A DNA stretch of 42,596 bases from Erythrobacter sp. (GCA_002695185.1 NZOF01000014.1:1-42596), one strand, 5' to 3'; counted from the stretch's first letter, positions 26,813-35,530 are shown. Notes: generated by a model from the letters alone, not told the origin. Numbers and translations are program-made.

Positions 26813-28047
26813 TGAGCGTCCGGCGCTGCTTGCTGGCGACGGCGGCGGTGGGGGCGCTGGCCGTTTCGCCCGGTGCCGGATCGGCGCAGGAGATCGGTTC
26901 GACCGCGCCAAATGTGTCCGGAAATAGCCCCGAACACCCTCTTGATCGGGCGGCCATCGGGCCGATCACCTTCGATGTGGGCGGCGAGGCCCAGCTGGAA
27001 TATAACAGCAACGTCTTTGCCGAACCCGATGACGCGGCGAGCGATGCGATCGCCATCGTCCGGCCCTATGCCAATATCCGCCACAAGTCCGGTTCGCTGA
27101 CCACCGTTCTTGCCACGCGGTTCGACCTGCGCCGCCATGCCGATTTCACGAGCGAGGATGCCGATGCCGCCAGCGTCCGGCTGACATCCGACTGGAGCCC
27201 GCGCGCTGGCGAGTCCCTTTTCGTCAGCGGCCATGTGGACCGCGTGATCGAAACGCGCGGCGATCCGGAATCGCGCCGCATCCAGGGAATAGGGCCGCGC
27301 CTCTATCGCATCATGGGCGGTTCGGCGGGTTACAGCCGCAGCGGATCACGCTTCCTTCTGGAGGCCGTGGGCGAGGCGCAGAATGTGAACGCCCTGGCCG
27401 CGCGCGATGCCGATCGCGACTACGATCTCTATTCCGGCCGGGTGACCCTGGGCGTGCGGCCCGGCGGTCCGTTCTATTTCACCGGCACCGGCTATTACAC
27501 CCGGCGTGATTTCAAGCTGCGCGAGCCGGTCACCGATGCCGATCGCGATGTCTCCACGCTGGGTGCAATGCTGGGCGTCCGCTTTGCCGATGGCGGGCTG
27601 ATCGAGGGCCGGGTGGGGGCCGGTGTCTTCAGGGTCGAGGCCGACGATCCGGCGCGCGACTCCCGCACCGGCTTTTCGCTGCAGGGGCGGCTGACCTATC
27701 GCCCGCGCCAGCGCACCGCGATCATCCTCGACCTGTTCAATGGCGATGTCACTTCCTTCCGCACCGGGGCATCCACCCGGACCGAGACCAATATCGGTCT
27801 TGGGGTGGATCAGGAGATACGCCACAATCTTCTCGGTTCGGCGCGGGTGCGCTGGGAACGGGTGGAGTTCGAGGGCAGCACATCGCCCGTCCAGCAGCGC
27901 TGGCAGACCGCCGCCGAAGTGGAATATCTCGCCAACCGCCGGTTCTCCCTGTTCGGCGAGGTGGCCTATGGTTCGCGCAGCAGCGACGATCCGCTGGACG
28001 AATACGATCGCTTCCGCGGCGGGGTTGGGGTGAGAATGCGGTTCTGA
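26812..28047 (+). CDS. outer-membrane beta-barrel protein coupled to the export lipoprotein
   Basis: A 411-residue protein with a signal peptide (cleavage probable after GAGSA near residue 25). Alternating strands run through the whole mature part, rich in Arg, Gly and aromatic residues, and the C-terminal residue is Phe (VGVRMRF), the usual mark for barrel assembly. It resembles the outer-membrane barrel family often found next to Wza-like genes in sphingomonads. The ATG at 26812 shares its A with the export protein stop. Strong G+C bias, higher than genes in the left half of the window. Probable role: outer-membrane channel for EPS. Family recognition is by features rather than a known motif. 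Confidence 0.78.
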   Translation: MSVRRCLLATAAVGALAVSPGAGSAQEIGSTAPNVSGNSPEHPLDRAAIGPITFDVGGEAQLEYNSNVFAEPDDAASDAIAIVRPYANIRHKSGSLTTVLATRFDLRRHADFTSEDADAASVRLTSDWSPRAGESLFVSGHVDRVIETRGDPESRRIQGIGPRLYRIMGGSAGYSRSGSRFLLEAVGEAQNVNALAARDADRDYDLYSGRVTLGVRPGGPFYFTGTGYYTRRDFKLREPVTDADRDVSTLGAMLGVRFADGGLIEGRVGAGVFRVEADDPARDSRTGFSLQGRLTYRPRQRTAIILDLFNGDVTSFRTGASTRTETNIGLGVDQEIRHNLLGSARVRWERVEFEGSTSPVQQRWQTAAEVEYLANRRFSLFGEVAYGSRSSDDPLDEYDRFRGGVGVRMRF

Positions 28048-28112
28048 GCGGCGGCTGCGGCAAGGAATCACCAGCCGACATATCAAAATGGCTAACCAGT
28101 AAAAGCCGCCGC
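28048..28112 (+). repeat. long-range inverted repeat after the barrel gene
   Basis: GCGGCGGCT (28048-28056), directly after the stop codon, is perfectly complementary to AGCCGCCGC (28104-28112), with a 47-base loop. A shorter CCGAT/ATCGG pair lies near 28143-28160. These could form a partial terminator or a processing structure between the barrel and Wzc-like genes, but there is no T-tract. The rest of the 170-base gap shows nothing clear. Confidence 0.35.
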
Positions 28113-28219
28113 CGATACCGATGATAAGGCGAAAAGCGGCCCCGATCCGCGCATAATCGGCCCTACGATAGATCACAGCGTGCTGGCTTCGCATGAAGCG
28201 CAATTGGGCCCATAATCGC

Positions 28220-30568
28220 ATGTCAAACCTGGTGGAAGTCAACGAATTCGGCAGCAACCTGCCCGCAGAGGAGCGGCGGCTCCAGTGGACATACCGTCCC
28301 GAAGCCGTGGCGCATCATACGCTGTCGATGCGCGATTTCGTGCGGCTGCTGGAACGGCACAAGCGCATGATCCTGATCGTGATCGCGCTGATCACGCTGC
28401 CGGTGCTGGCCTATCAGCTGCTGTCGCCCAATCTCTACAGTTCCACCTCGCAGGTTCAGGTCCAGCTGATCGACGAGGTGGGCACCAACCAGGCCGATGT
28501 CAGCAACCGCAACGAAGTGCGCGTGGCCAATGCCGTGCGCCTGCATCGTTCGCGCTCATCGGCCGAAGCGGTGGTGAACGATCTCGATTTGCTCGACGAT
28601 CCCGAATTCCGCCGGGAGATGGGCGACGCGGGCGAAGGCACTGTGACGATGCATCAGGCGATCAACACGCTGCTGGGCAGGCTGACCGTCACCAGCGAGC
28701 CGCAGTCCGATCTGATCCAGGTCACCATCACCACCAAATCGCCCGAACTGTCTGCCCGCATCGCCAACCAGTATCCGCTTTCGGTCAGCAAGGTGCGCAC
28801 GCGCCGGGGCACCGAACAGCGCGAGGAATTGCTCCAATCGCTGCTGACCGAGCGTGACGAACGCGAAGAGGCGGCGCGCACCGCATCGAGCGACCTTGCC
28901 GAATTTCGCCGCGATGCGGGCATGCCCTTCGGCCTCGGCACCAATGAAAACCTGTCCTACATGAACCAGATCGCTGCCGAGGCGGCGTCTGCCAGCGCCA
29001 ACAGCGCCGGGTCTTCTTCGCGCAGCGCGGTGATCGCCAATGCAGCGGGCCTGCGCAGCACGGCGCAGGCGACATCGGCGGCCGTCCAGCAACTGGAGCG
29101 GCAACAGGCAAGCCTGGTGGCGGAAAAGGCGCGGCTGGGCGCAACCTTCGGTTCCGGCCATCCCGATATGGCGCGGGTCACCAGCGAGCTTTCTTCGGTG
29201 GAAGCCGCGCTTGCCAGCCAGCGGGCCGATGCGCGCGCTGCGGCGCAGGCAGTGGCCAATGCAGAGGCGGCGCAGATGCGCGAAATGGCGCGCAGCCAGG
29301 CGGCGCAGGATGCCGCGCGGGCGAGCCGCCTGCAGGGGGCGCTGGCATCGGTCCAGTCCAAGGCTTTCGAGAACAATGGCAATTCGGTGCGGCTGGCAGA
29401 GCTGGAGCGGAACAATGCGCTGGCCAATGCGGCTTTCTCCTCGATCGTCGAACGCATCGAACAGATCCGCGCCCAGATGCAGCTGGAAGGGGTGAATACC
29501 ACCGTAGTTTCGCCCGCCGTAGCCAATTACGATCGCATTTCGCCCGCCCCGGCCAAGATGACTGTCATGGCCATGCTGGGTTCGGCAGTGCTGGCAGTGA
29601 TGATGGCGCTCGGCCTCGAACTGGCGGACGGGCGGCTGCGGACTTCGGCCCATGTGGCCCGGCATTTCGGCCTGCCGACGTTGGGCATGCTGCCGCGCAT
29701 CGAAGCCGGATTGTCCGACAAGCTGGGCGAAAGCCCGGTGATCCAGGACCCGCATTCGCTGTTCGCGGAGGCTGCCCGGTCGATCTATTCGGAAATGCGC
29801 GGCCTGCGCACGCATGGCGGATCGCAATCGGTCCTCATCACCAGCCCGCTGCCCAATGACGGCAAATCGACCGTGTCGCTGACGCTGGCCGCCGCGGCCA
29901 AGGTCATGGGGCAGAGCGTGGTGCTGGTCGATCTGGATCTGCGCATGAAGGGATTGCTCAAGGATGTGCAGGCCAATCTCGACACGCCCGATATCGTGGA
30001 TGTGCTGTCGGGCCGGGCAAGCCTGGACGATCTGCTGCAGGATCCCGACGCCAAGCCGATGCTGGATACGCCCGACGGGCTGGGGGCGGAGGAGATCGAA
30101 AACGCCTTTGCGCAGGATAACGGCCGCATCGTGATCCTCAGCGCCAAGCGGCCTGTCGAAAACCCCGCCGCGATCCTGACGGCCCAGCGCCTGCGGCATT
30201 TGCTGGCCGAACTGAAGCAGCATTTCGATCTGCTGATCATCAACGCACCTGCCGCGCTGGCGGTGCGCGATGCCCGCGCCATGTGCGATTTCACCGATAA
30301 CACACTGGTGGTGTCGCGCTGGGGGAGGACGACGATCGAACAGATGAGCGCGACGCTCGAAACGCTTTCGGGCCGCGCCGATGGCGTGGTGTTCGATCAC
30401 GTCGATTACGCCGAACATGCCCGCCGCCAGTATGGCGATGCGATCCAGTTCTATGTCGCGGCGTCGGATTATTATTCGGACAATCCGCAGGCGCCGCGTT
30501 CGATCAGGCAGCGGATCATGGGTATCTTCCGCCGCAAGCAGGCCGATGCCGATGAATTCGCCTATTAG
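28220..30568 (+). CDS. Wzc-like polysaccharide co-polymerase with BY-kinase domain
   Basis: A 782-residue inner-membrane protein. The first membrane segment is at about 49-69, followed by a Wzz-type periplasmic domain with long Ala-rich coiled coils, a second membrane segment (MTVMAMLGSAVLAVMMALGL) and a cytoplasmic kinase domain. The Walker A motif SPLPNDGKST ends at G548-T551, and the A' motif is LVDLDLRMKG (D571, D573). At the Walker B position the sequence is LLIINAPA, with N675 in place of Asp. The last 56 or so residues hold about six tyrosines, a modest cluster for autophosphorylation. It controls chain length and export with the OPX protein. ATG 28193 is an alternative start; neither start has a clear ribosome site. 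Confidence 0.88.
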   Translation: MSNLVEVNEFGSNLPAEERRLQWTYRPEAVAHHTLSMRDFVRLLERHKRMILIVIALITLPVLAYQLLSPNLYSSTSQVQVQLIDEVGTNQADVSNRNEVRVANAVRLHRSRSSAEAVVNDLDLLDDPEFRREMGDAGEGTVTMHQAINTLLGRLTVTSEPQSDLIQVTITTKSPELSARIANQYPLSVSKVRTRRGTEQREELLQSLLTERDEREEAARTASSDLAEFRRDAGMPFGLGTNENLSYMNQIAAEAASASANSAGSSSRSAVIANAAGLRSTAQATSAAVQQLERQQASLVAEKARLGATFGSGHPDMARVTSELSSVEAALASQRADARAAAQAVANAEAAQMREMARSQAAQDAARASRLQGALASVQSKAFENNGNSVRLAELERNNALANAAFSSIVERIEQIRAQMQLEGVNTTVVSPAVANYDRISPAPAKMTVMAMLGSAVLAVMMALGLELADGRLRTSAHVARHFGLPTLGMLPRIEAGLSDKLGESPVIQDPHSLFAEAARSIYSEMRGLRTHGGSQSVLITSPLPNDGKSTVSLTLAAAAKVMGQSVVLVDLDLRMKGLLKDVQANLDTPDIVDVLSGRASLDDLLQDPDAKPMLDTPDGLGAEEIENAFAQDNGRIVILSAKRPVENPAAILTAQRLRHLLAELKQHFDLLIINAPAALAVRDARAMCDFTDNTLVVSRWGRTTIEQMSATLETLSGRADGVVFDHVDYAEHARRQYGDAIQFYVAASDYYSDNPQAPRSIRQRIMGIFRRKQADADEFAY

Positions 30569-30583
30569 GGTTTGGGGCGGACG

Positions 30584-31150
30584 ATGGTTTCGCGCCTGAC
30601 TGCCCTGTGCCTGCTGATCCTCACTCTGCCATTGCTCGCGGTGCTGGGCGTGCTGGTTTGGTTCTCGCTCGGCTCGCCGGTGATCTTTCGCCAGACTCGC
30701 TCGGGCAAGAATGGCACAGGGTTCACGCTGGTGAAGTTCCGCAGCATGAAGGATCTGCGCGATGCGCGCGGCGCGCTGCTGCCGGATGAGAAACGGACTA
30801 CGCGGCTGGGCAATTTCCTGCGCCGCACCAGGCTCGACGAACTACCGGCGCTTGCGAATGTCGTACTGGGCGAAATGAACTTCATCGGGCCGCGCCCGCT
30901 GCTTCCGGAAACGGTCGCCGGGATGGGCGCAAAGGGGGACAGGCGCGGGGCGGTGCGCCCCGGGCTGACCGGCTGGGCGCAGGTCAGCGGCAATACGCTG
31001 CTCACGCTCGACGAGAAGGTCGCGCTCGATCTGTGGTATATCGCCAATCGCAGCGCGTGGCTCGATTGCCGGATCATCCTGCGCACGTTGCTGGTAATGG
31101 CGGGCGGCGAACGGCGCACCGTTTCGGTGCTGCCCGAAACCGGAAGCTAA
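30584..31150 (+). CDS. small phosphoglycosyl transferase, PglC-like
   Basis: A 188-residue monotopic phosphoglycosyl transferase. A single re-entrant hydrophobic helix with a proline (P16) opens the protein; then KFRSM (51-55), the catalytic DE pair (D85, E86 in TRLDELPAL), GPRPLLPE (102-109) and RPGLTGWAQVSG. It transfers a sugar phosphate to undecaprenyl phosphate and so starts each repeat unit. The wording after KFRSM is close to Campylobacter PglC, whose substrate is UDP-diacetylbacillosamine. ATG 30584 follows GGGGCGG; an upstream TTG (30572) adds four residues. The usual basic K-R-x-x-D stretch before the helix is missing. Confidence 0.9.
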   Translation: MVSRLTALCLLILTLPLLAVLGVLVWFSLGSPVIFRQTRSGKNGTGFTLVKFRSMKDLRDARGALLPDEKRTTRLGNFLRRTRLDELPALANVVLGEMNFIGPRPLLPETVAGMGAKGDRRGAVRPGLTGWAQVSGNTLLTLDEKVALDLWYIANRSAWLDCRIILRTLLVMAGGERRTVSVLPETGS

Positions 31151-31848
31151 TCGACCATCTGCAGGGTGGCGGCCAGCTCGTCGAAGGAGGCGATCGTCGC
31201 CTTTGCGGCATGATCGGGTGATGGCGCGCCGGGCGAATGCACTCTGCCCGGCCGGTCGATCTGGACCGTGTGCCAGCCCAGTTGGCGCGGGGCGATGAAG
31301 TCCTTGGCCGGATTGTCCGCGATATAGACATGCGCCGGGCCGTCCTTGCCCGACCATTGCATGACCTGCTCGAACGCGCGGGGATGAGGCTTGCCCATGC
31401 CCGGCGGCAGTTCACCGGTGGGAATGATCAGCCCGAACTGGTCGGCAATGCGCAGCGCCGCGATCTTGCTCCGCTGCATTTTCGCCGGTCCGTCGGTAAT
31501 GATGGCGCGCGGCCTGCGGTCTGCCGCAAGAAAGCGGAAGGTGTCGGGACAGGCGGCGATATAGGGGCTGTGCTGGCGATAGAGCGTGACCAGATCGGCA
31601 ATCAGCGCCGGGCTATGCGCGATGCCGAAGCGGTCCAGCGCGCGGTCGAAAATATCCTGCCGGATGCCGGACAGGAACAGCTCGCGGCACGTGCCGGGAA
31701 TGACAGCATCACCATGCAGGCCGCGCAGATGCGCCTCGACCGCGGCGAAACCGCTGAAGGCGAAATCCCGTTCCAGATAGAGCGTATCGTCGAGATCGAA
31801 GACGAGAATGTCTGGCGCAGGAGTGCTAGACGAAGACGGCATTGTCAT
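31147..31848 (-). CDS. HAD-family hydrolase
   Basis: A 233-residue haloacid-dehalogenase-like phosphatase. Motif I is VFDLDDTLYLERDF, motif II IITDGPAKM, the motif III lysine is in GKPHPRAF, and motif IV is VYIADNPAKDF. A helical cap follows motif I. Its start overlaps the end of the ATP-grasp gene by 23 bases and its stop overlaps the convergent phosphoglycosyl transferase stop by four bases. HAD and ATP-grasp genes are neighbours in several surface-polysaccharide loci, but the substrate is unknown; a phosphorylated sugar or amino-acid derivative is a guess. Start could also be ATG 31842. Confidence 0.82.
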   Translation of the reverse strand: MTMPSSSSTPAPDILVFDLDDTLYLERDFAFSGFAAVEAHLRGLHGDAVIPGTCRELFLSGIRQDIFDRALDRFGIAHSPALIADLVTLYRQHSPYIAACPDTFRFLAADRRPRAIITDGPAKMQRSKIAALRIADQFGLIIPTGELPPGMGKPHPRAFEQVMQWSGKDGPAHVYIADNPAKDFIAPRQLGWHTVQIDRPGRVHSPGAPSPDHAAKATIASFDELAATLQMVD

Positions 31849-32791
31849 ACCGCAGCATGGTCACCCCGTCGTGCCACATGTCGCACCGGACCAGCGGCAG
31901 GCCCATGGCGGTGCGCAGGACATTCTCGGCGAAATGCGCGCCCGCCTGATCGGCCAGCGGGTAGCCGCCACCGAAGCGGGCGTTGATCTCGATCACGCGG
32001 GGGCCAAGCCGCGGATCGTCGAACAGCTGGAAGCACAATACGCCCCGCGCGCCGGGCAGCGCTTCGGCCAGACGGCGCGCGATGATCTCGAATTCGGGGC
32101 GGCGAACCGTGCGGCCTTTTTCCACCTCGCCTGCGCGCACGGACATCCTGAGATGCGGGATGGCGCCGTGCATGATCCCGTTATCGCCGACGAACAGGTT
32201 CACCGTATATTCGTCGCCGCCGAGCGCTTCCTGCACCAGCATGCGTTCGGGGTATCGATCCTGCAATTCGTCCATGCCGTTGATCATTGCGATCCCGCGG
32301 CTGGCACTGCCCGCCACGGGTTTGACGAACAATGGCCAGTCCCACTTGTCCTGGCTCAGCCGGAACTGCTCGAGCGTCGCCGTGCGCGGCACGGGAACGC
32401 CCGCGGTGGCGAGCACATCCATCGTGCGCTTCTTGTCGCGCACGATGTCGATGGTCTGTTCGGACGATACGTGGACATAGGTGCCCAGCGCGGCAAACTC
32501 CTCGCGCGATGCGGCAAGGGGCTGCAGTTCGGTGTCGATCGTCGGCACGATCAGGGAAATGTCGTTCTGCTGAGCATAGTTTAGCAGGGTTGGAATATAG
32601 TCCTCGTCGGTGCAGCGCGGAGCGGCGAAATGCGTGTCGGCCAGCGTGCAGGCCGCGCTCATGTCCGGGTAGAGATCGCAGGCGTGCACCTCGATCGGCG
32701 CGCCGATGCGGGCGGCGGAGGAACGGAAACATTCGACCAGCCCGGCCCGGCGGCCTGCCGATGTCAGCAGCAATTTGATGGGCTGTGTCAT
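31826..32791 (-). CDS. ATP-grasp domain protein
   Basis: A 321-residue ATP-grasp ligase. A pre-ATP-grasp Rossmann-like region (IKLLLTSAGRRAGLVECF) is followed by the grasp domain with FVKPVAGSASRGIAMI, LVQEALGGDEYTVNLFVG and the metal-binding end IEINARFGGGYPL. These enzymes join a carboxylate to an amine or thiol through an acylphosphate. The ATG at 32791 overlaps the stop of the glycosyltransferase as ATGA. It resembles carbamoyl-phosphate-synthase-like and PylC-like proteins but is not either by context. A role in attaching an amino acid to a uronate or amino sugar is possible; nothing in the sequence proves it. Confidence 0.82.
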   Translation of the reverse strand: MTQPIKLLLTSAGRRAGLVECFRSSAARIGAPIEVHACDLYPDMSAACTLADTHFAAPRCTDEDYIPTLLNYAQQNDISLIVPTIDTELQPLAASREEFAALGTYVHVSSEQTIDIVRDKKRTMDVLATAGVPVPRTATLEQFRLSQDKWDWPLFVKPVAGSASRGIAMINGMDELQDRYPERMLVQEALGGDEYTVNLFVGDNGIMHGAIPHLRMSVRAGEVEKGRTVRRPEFEIIARRLAEALPGARGVLCFQLFDDPRLGPRVIEINARFGGGYPLADQAGAHFAENVLRTAMGLPLVRCDMWHDGVTMLRYDNAVFV

Positions 32792-33924
32792 TGCGCAGGC
32801 TCCTCGGATTTCGTGATGGCCGGTTCGGGGGCAGGCGCGCGCGAGGACAGGGCCTCGGCCAGAACGGCATCCCACTGCTGCATCACCCACTCGGGGGCGA
32901 ACTTGCGGATGGCCCTCGCGGCGGCGTTCCCCAATTGCTTTCGCAGGTCCGCGCTCTCGACGCATTGCTCCATCGCCCGAGCCAGCGCTGCGGCATCGCC
33001 GGGGGGGACGAGCAGGCCGGACCGCCCATGCTCGATCATCTCCGCGGGCCCGAAATCGCAGTCGGTGGCGATTACCGGCAGGCCCGCCGCCATCGCTTCC
33101 CCCAACACATTGGGAAAGCCCTCATAGCGCGAGGAAAGCACGAACAGATCGGCGCCCTCCACCCACGCGCCGGGGGTGTCGGTAGTGCCCATCAGCTTGA
33201 CCTGCTCCGCCAGACCAAGACCGGCAATCTGCGCCTCCAGCGCGCCGCGGAGGGGGCCGTCGCCGAAGATCAGCAACTGCCAGTCCTCAGCCTTCGCCGC
33301 TATTTCGGCAAAAGCCTCGATCAGCATGTCGAACCCTTTCTGGTCGTTCAGGCGACCGACCGCGACAATGGTGTTCGCTTCGGTGGTCCGGCGGCGCTTG
33401 GGCCATGCACTGACCGGGTTGGGAATGACCCGCAGGCGCTGGGAAACCTCTTTCGGAAAGCAGCGCTTTACCGCCTCCGTCTGGCAGACGATCAGCCGCG
33501 CCCGGCCATATGCCGCGGAAAGCAGCGCGTTCCAAGCGGGATGCTTCTGCTGCTGTTCGGGATTGTTGCGTTCGCAGCAGACGACCGGGATTCCCGTCCC
33601 CCGCGAAGCCAGCAGAGTGATCAGATTGTTCTTCGTGAGAAAGGGGATGACCACGTCCGGTGCCTCTTTCCGGAGCAGGCGGCGCAGGTCGATCAGATTA
33701 TGGAATTTGGACAGCTTGCCGGAGATTTGCCCGCTCCCAGACCGACCGAGGCGGTGCCGGGTGATCTCGGCATCGAAGTGATGGAACTCGGCATCTTCCG
33801 GCCGGTCGAAGCTGGCGATTGCGACTTCCACGCCATGCGTCTGCCAGTGCGAGGCGATTTGCGAGACCACCCTTTCCGCCCCGCCGGCGCCAAGCCCGGA
33901 AATGACAAACATGGCTTTAGGCAT
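32788..33924 (-). CDS. GT4-family glycosyltransferase
   Basis: A 378-residue GT-B enzyme. N-terminal FVISGLGAGGAERVVSQIA, the linker IVAVGRLNDQKGFDMLIEAF and the donor-site EX7E motif in YEGFPNVLGEAMAAGLPVIA are typical for GT4, close in wording to enzymes adding GalNAc or glucose in O-antigen synthesis. Heads a minus-strand unit with the ATP-grasp and HAD genes, joined by ATGA and a 23-base overlap. The C-terminal tail after about residue 360 is Ala/Pro/Glu-rich and probably disordered. The 180 bases upstream, before the end of ugd, hold nothing recognisable. Confidence 0.87.
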   Translation of the reverse strand: MPKAMFVISGLGAGGAERVVSQIASHWQTHGVEVAIASFDRPEDAEFHHFDAEITRHRLGRSGSGQISGKLSKFHNLIDLRRLLRKEAPDVVIPFLTKNNLITLLASRGTGIPVVCCERNNPEQQQKHPAWNALLSAAYGRARLIVCQTEAVKRCFPKEVSQRLRVIPNPVSAWPKRRRTTEANTIVAVGRLNDQKGFDMLIEAFAEIAAKAEDWQLLIFGDGPLRGALEAQIAGLGLAEQVKLMGTTDTPGAWVEGADLFVLSSRYEGFPNVLGEAMAAGLPVIATDCDFGPAEMIEHGRSGLLVPPGDAAALARAMEQCVESADLRKQLGNAAARAIRKFAPEWVMQQWDAVLAEALSSRAPAPEPAITKSEEPAQ

Positions 33925-34104
33925 TGCGCACCTTGTCCTGTCTACGACGCTGCGCGCCCGTAAGAATCGCGTGTTCCGTGCTACACCAGTGAGGCCACAT
34001 CCTGCGCGTAGGCATGCGAGATACCACGATTGGACAATGGCCTATCCGGAAGGGCAGGTGGCGAGCATGCGGTCTGCACCTGCGCCTGCAGGCACATCAC
34101 CCCA

Positions 34105-35406
34105 TCAGCGACCGACACCGACATATTTGATGCCCAGCATCTCGACCTCGTCCCGGTCGTAGATGTTTCTCAGGTCCACCAGCACCATGCCCTTGAGCTT
34201 TGCCTGTACCCTGGCGAGGTCGAGCGCGCGAAACTCGTTCCACTCGGTCACGATGGCGAGAGCCTCGGCGCCATCCATCGCCGCATAGGGATCATCGAAA
34301 TAGACGATGTCGTCGAGAACCTCACGGGCATTGGCCATTCCTTCGGGGTCGTAGGCGTGAACCACCGCTCCGGCATCCTGCAGCGTCTGAACGATGGCGA
34401 TGGCGGGGCTGTCGCGCATGTCATCGGTATTCGGCTTGAAGGTGAGGCCGAGAATTGCGACCACTTTCCCGCGCACGTCGTCACCGATCGCCTGCAACAC
34501 CTTGCGGCCCATGGCCCGTTTGCGCTTGTCGTTGGTCTGTACGACCGCCTCCACGATCGCCTGCGGCGCCTCGAAATCCTGCGCGGTCTTGAGCAGGGCC
34601 AGCGTATCCTTGGGAAAACAGCTGCCGCCATAGCCGGGGCCCGCGTGCAAAAAGGTGCGGCCGATGCGATTATCGAGTCCGATGCCGCGCGCGACCTGCT
34701 GCACATCGGCGCCGGTTTTCTCGCACAGATCCGCGATTTCGTTGATGAAGGTGATCTTGGTCGCGAGGAAGGCATTCCCGGCATATTTGGTAAGCTCGGC
34801 GGAGCGCCGGTTCATCTCCAGGATCGGCGACTTGTTCAGGCTGAGCGGTCGATAGGCTTCGCGCATGACCTCCAGTGCCCGCGGATTTTCGGACCCCACC
34901 ACGATCCGGTCGGGCCGTTTGAAATCCTCGATAGCCGCGCCTTCGCGCAGGAATTCGGGGTTGGACACGACGGCGAACTCCCCGTCGGGCCGCGTGTCCG
35001 CGATGATCCGCTCCACCTCGTCGCCCGTGCCTACGGGAACGGTCGACTTGGTAACCACCACGGTAAAGCCGTCCATGGCACGGGCTATGTCGGCTGCGGC
35101 GGCGTGCACGAAGCTCAGATCGGCATGACCATCCCCGCGTCGCGACGGTGTGCCGACAGCGATGAACACGACGTCCGCGCGCGCAACCGCCGGGGCAAGG
35201 TCGGTGGTAAAGGAGATGCGCCCCGCGGCTGCATTGCGCTTGATCAGATCCTCAAGGCCGGGCTCGAAGATCGGGACTTTGCCGTTCCGGAGCGCCTCGA
35301 TCTTCCCCTGATGCAGGTCGACGCAGACGACTTCATGTCCGAAATCGGCGAAGCAGGCTCCGGAAACCAGGCCGACATAGCCCGAACCGATCATCGTGAT
35401 CTTCAT
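34105..35406 (-). CDS. ugd: UDP-glucose 6-dehydrogenase
   Basis: A 433-residue enzyme of usual length. NAD-binding MIGSGYVGLVSGACFADFGH opens the protein; VGTPSRRGDGHADLS, STVPVGTG, the substrate loop LTKYAGNAFLATKITFINE and the catalytic cysteine block GYGGSCFPKDT are all present. It oxidises UDP-glucose twice to UDP-glucuronate, the uronic acid donor. That product fits the presence of two pectate-lyase-like enzymes and an amidotransferase in the same locus. It stands alone between intergenic gaps of 180 and 216 bases and may have its own promoter. Confidence 0.96.
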   Translation of the reverse strand: MKITMIGSGYVGLVSGACFADFGHEVVCVDLHQGKIEALRNGKVPIFEPGLEDLIKRNAAAGRISFTTDLAPAVARADVVFIAVGTPSRRGDGHADLSFVHAAAADIARAMDGFTVVVTKSTVPVGTGDEVERIIADTRPDGEFAVVSNPEFLREGAAIEDFKRPDRIVVGSENPRALEVMREAYRPLSLNKSPILEMNRRSAELTKYAGNAFLATKITFINEIADLCEKTGADVQQVARGIGLDNRIGRTFLHAGPGYGGSCFPKDTLALLKTAQDFEAPQAIVEAVVQTNDKRKRAMGRKVLQAIGDDVRGKVVAILGLTFKPNTDDMRDSPAIAIVQTLQDAGAVVHAYDPEGMANAREVLDDIVYFDDPYAAMDGAEALAIVTEWNEFRALDLARVQAKLKGMVLVDLRNIYDRDEVEMLGIKYVGVGR

Positions 35407-35530
35407 CGAATTTCCATTTCGCTAGATTGGTAGCTGACCGGGACAGGATCGCGCATACGGCGGAAACCGTGCGCCCAGAACCAGCAGAAGCATGAGCCGG
35501 ACGCTCGTCTCACTCGCAGAAAGACAAGGC

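Noticed and set aside
28556..30418. 620-codon open frame on the minus strand inside the Wzc-like gene
   Set aside because: Rich in His, Arg, Gly and Gln with no domain; it mirrors the strong codon bias of the Wzc-like gene on the other strand.
32785..33963. 392-codon plus-strand open frame opposite the GT4 gene
   Set aside because: No domain; exact shadow of a clear glycosyltransferase.
9868..35406. Exosortase/PEP-CTERM-linked EPS locus
   Set aside because: The asparagine-synthase-type gene is also common in such loci, but no exosortase, PEP-CTERM protein or XrtA-associated gene was found.
34030..35433. 467-codon plus-strand open frame opposite ugd
   Set aside because: Composition is typical of antisense reading of GC-rich DNA; ugd on the minus strand has all catalytic blocks.
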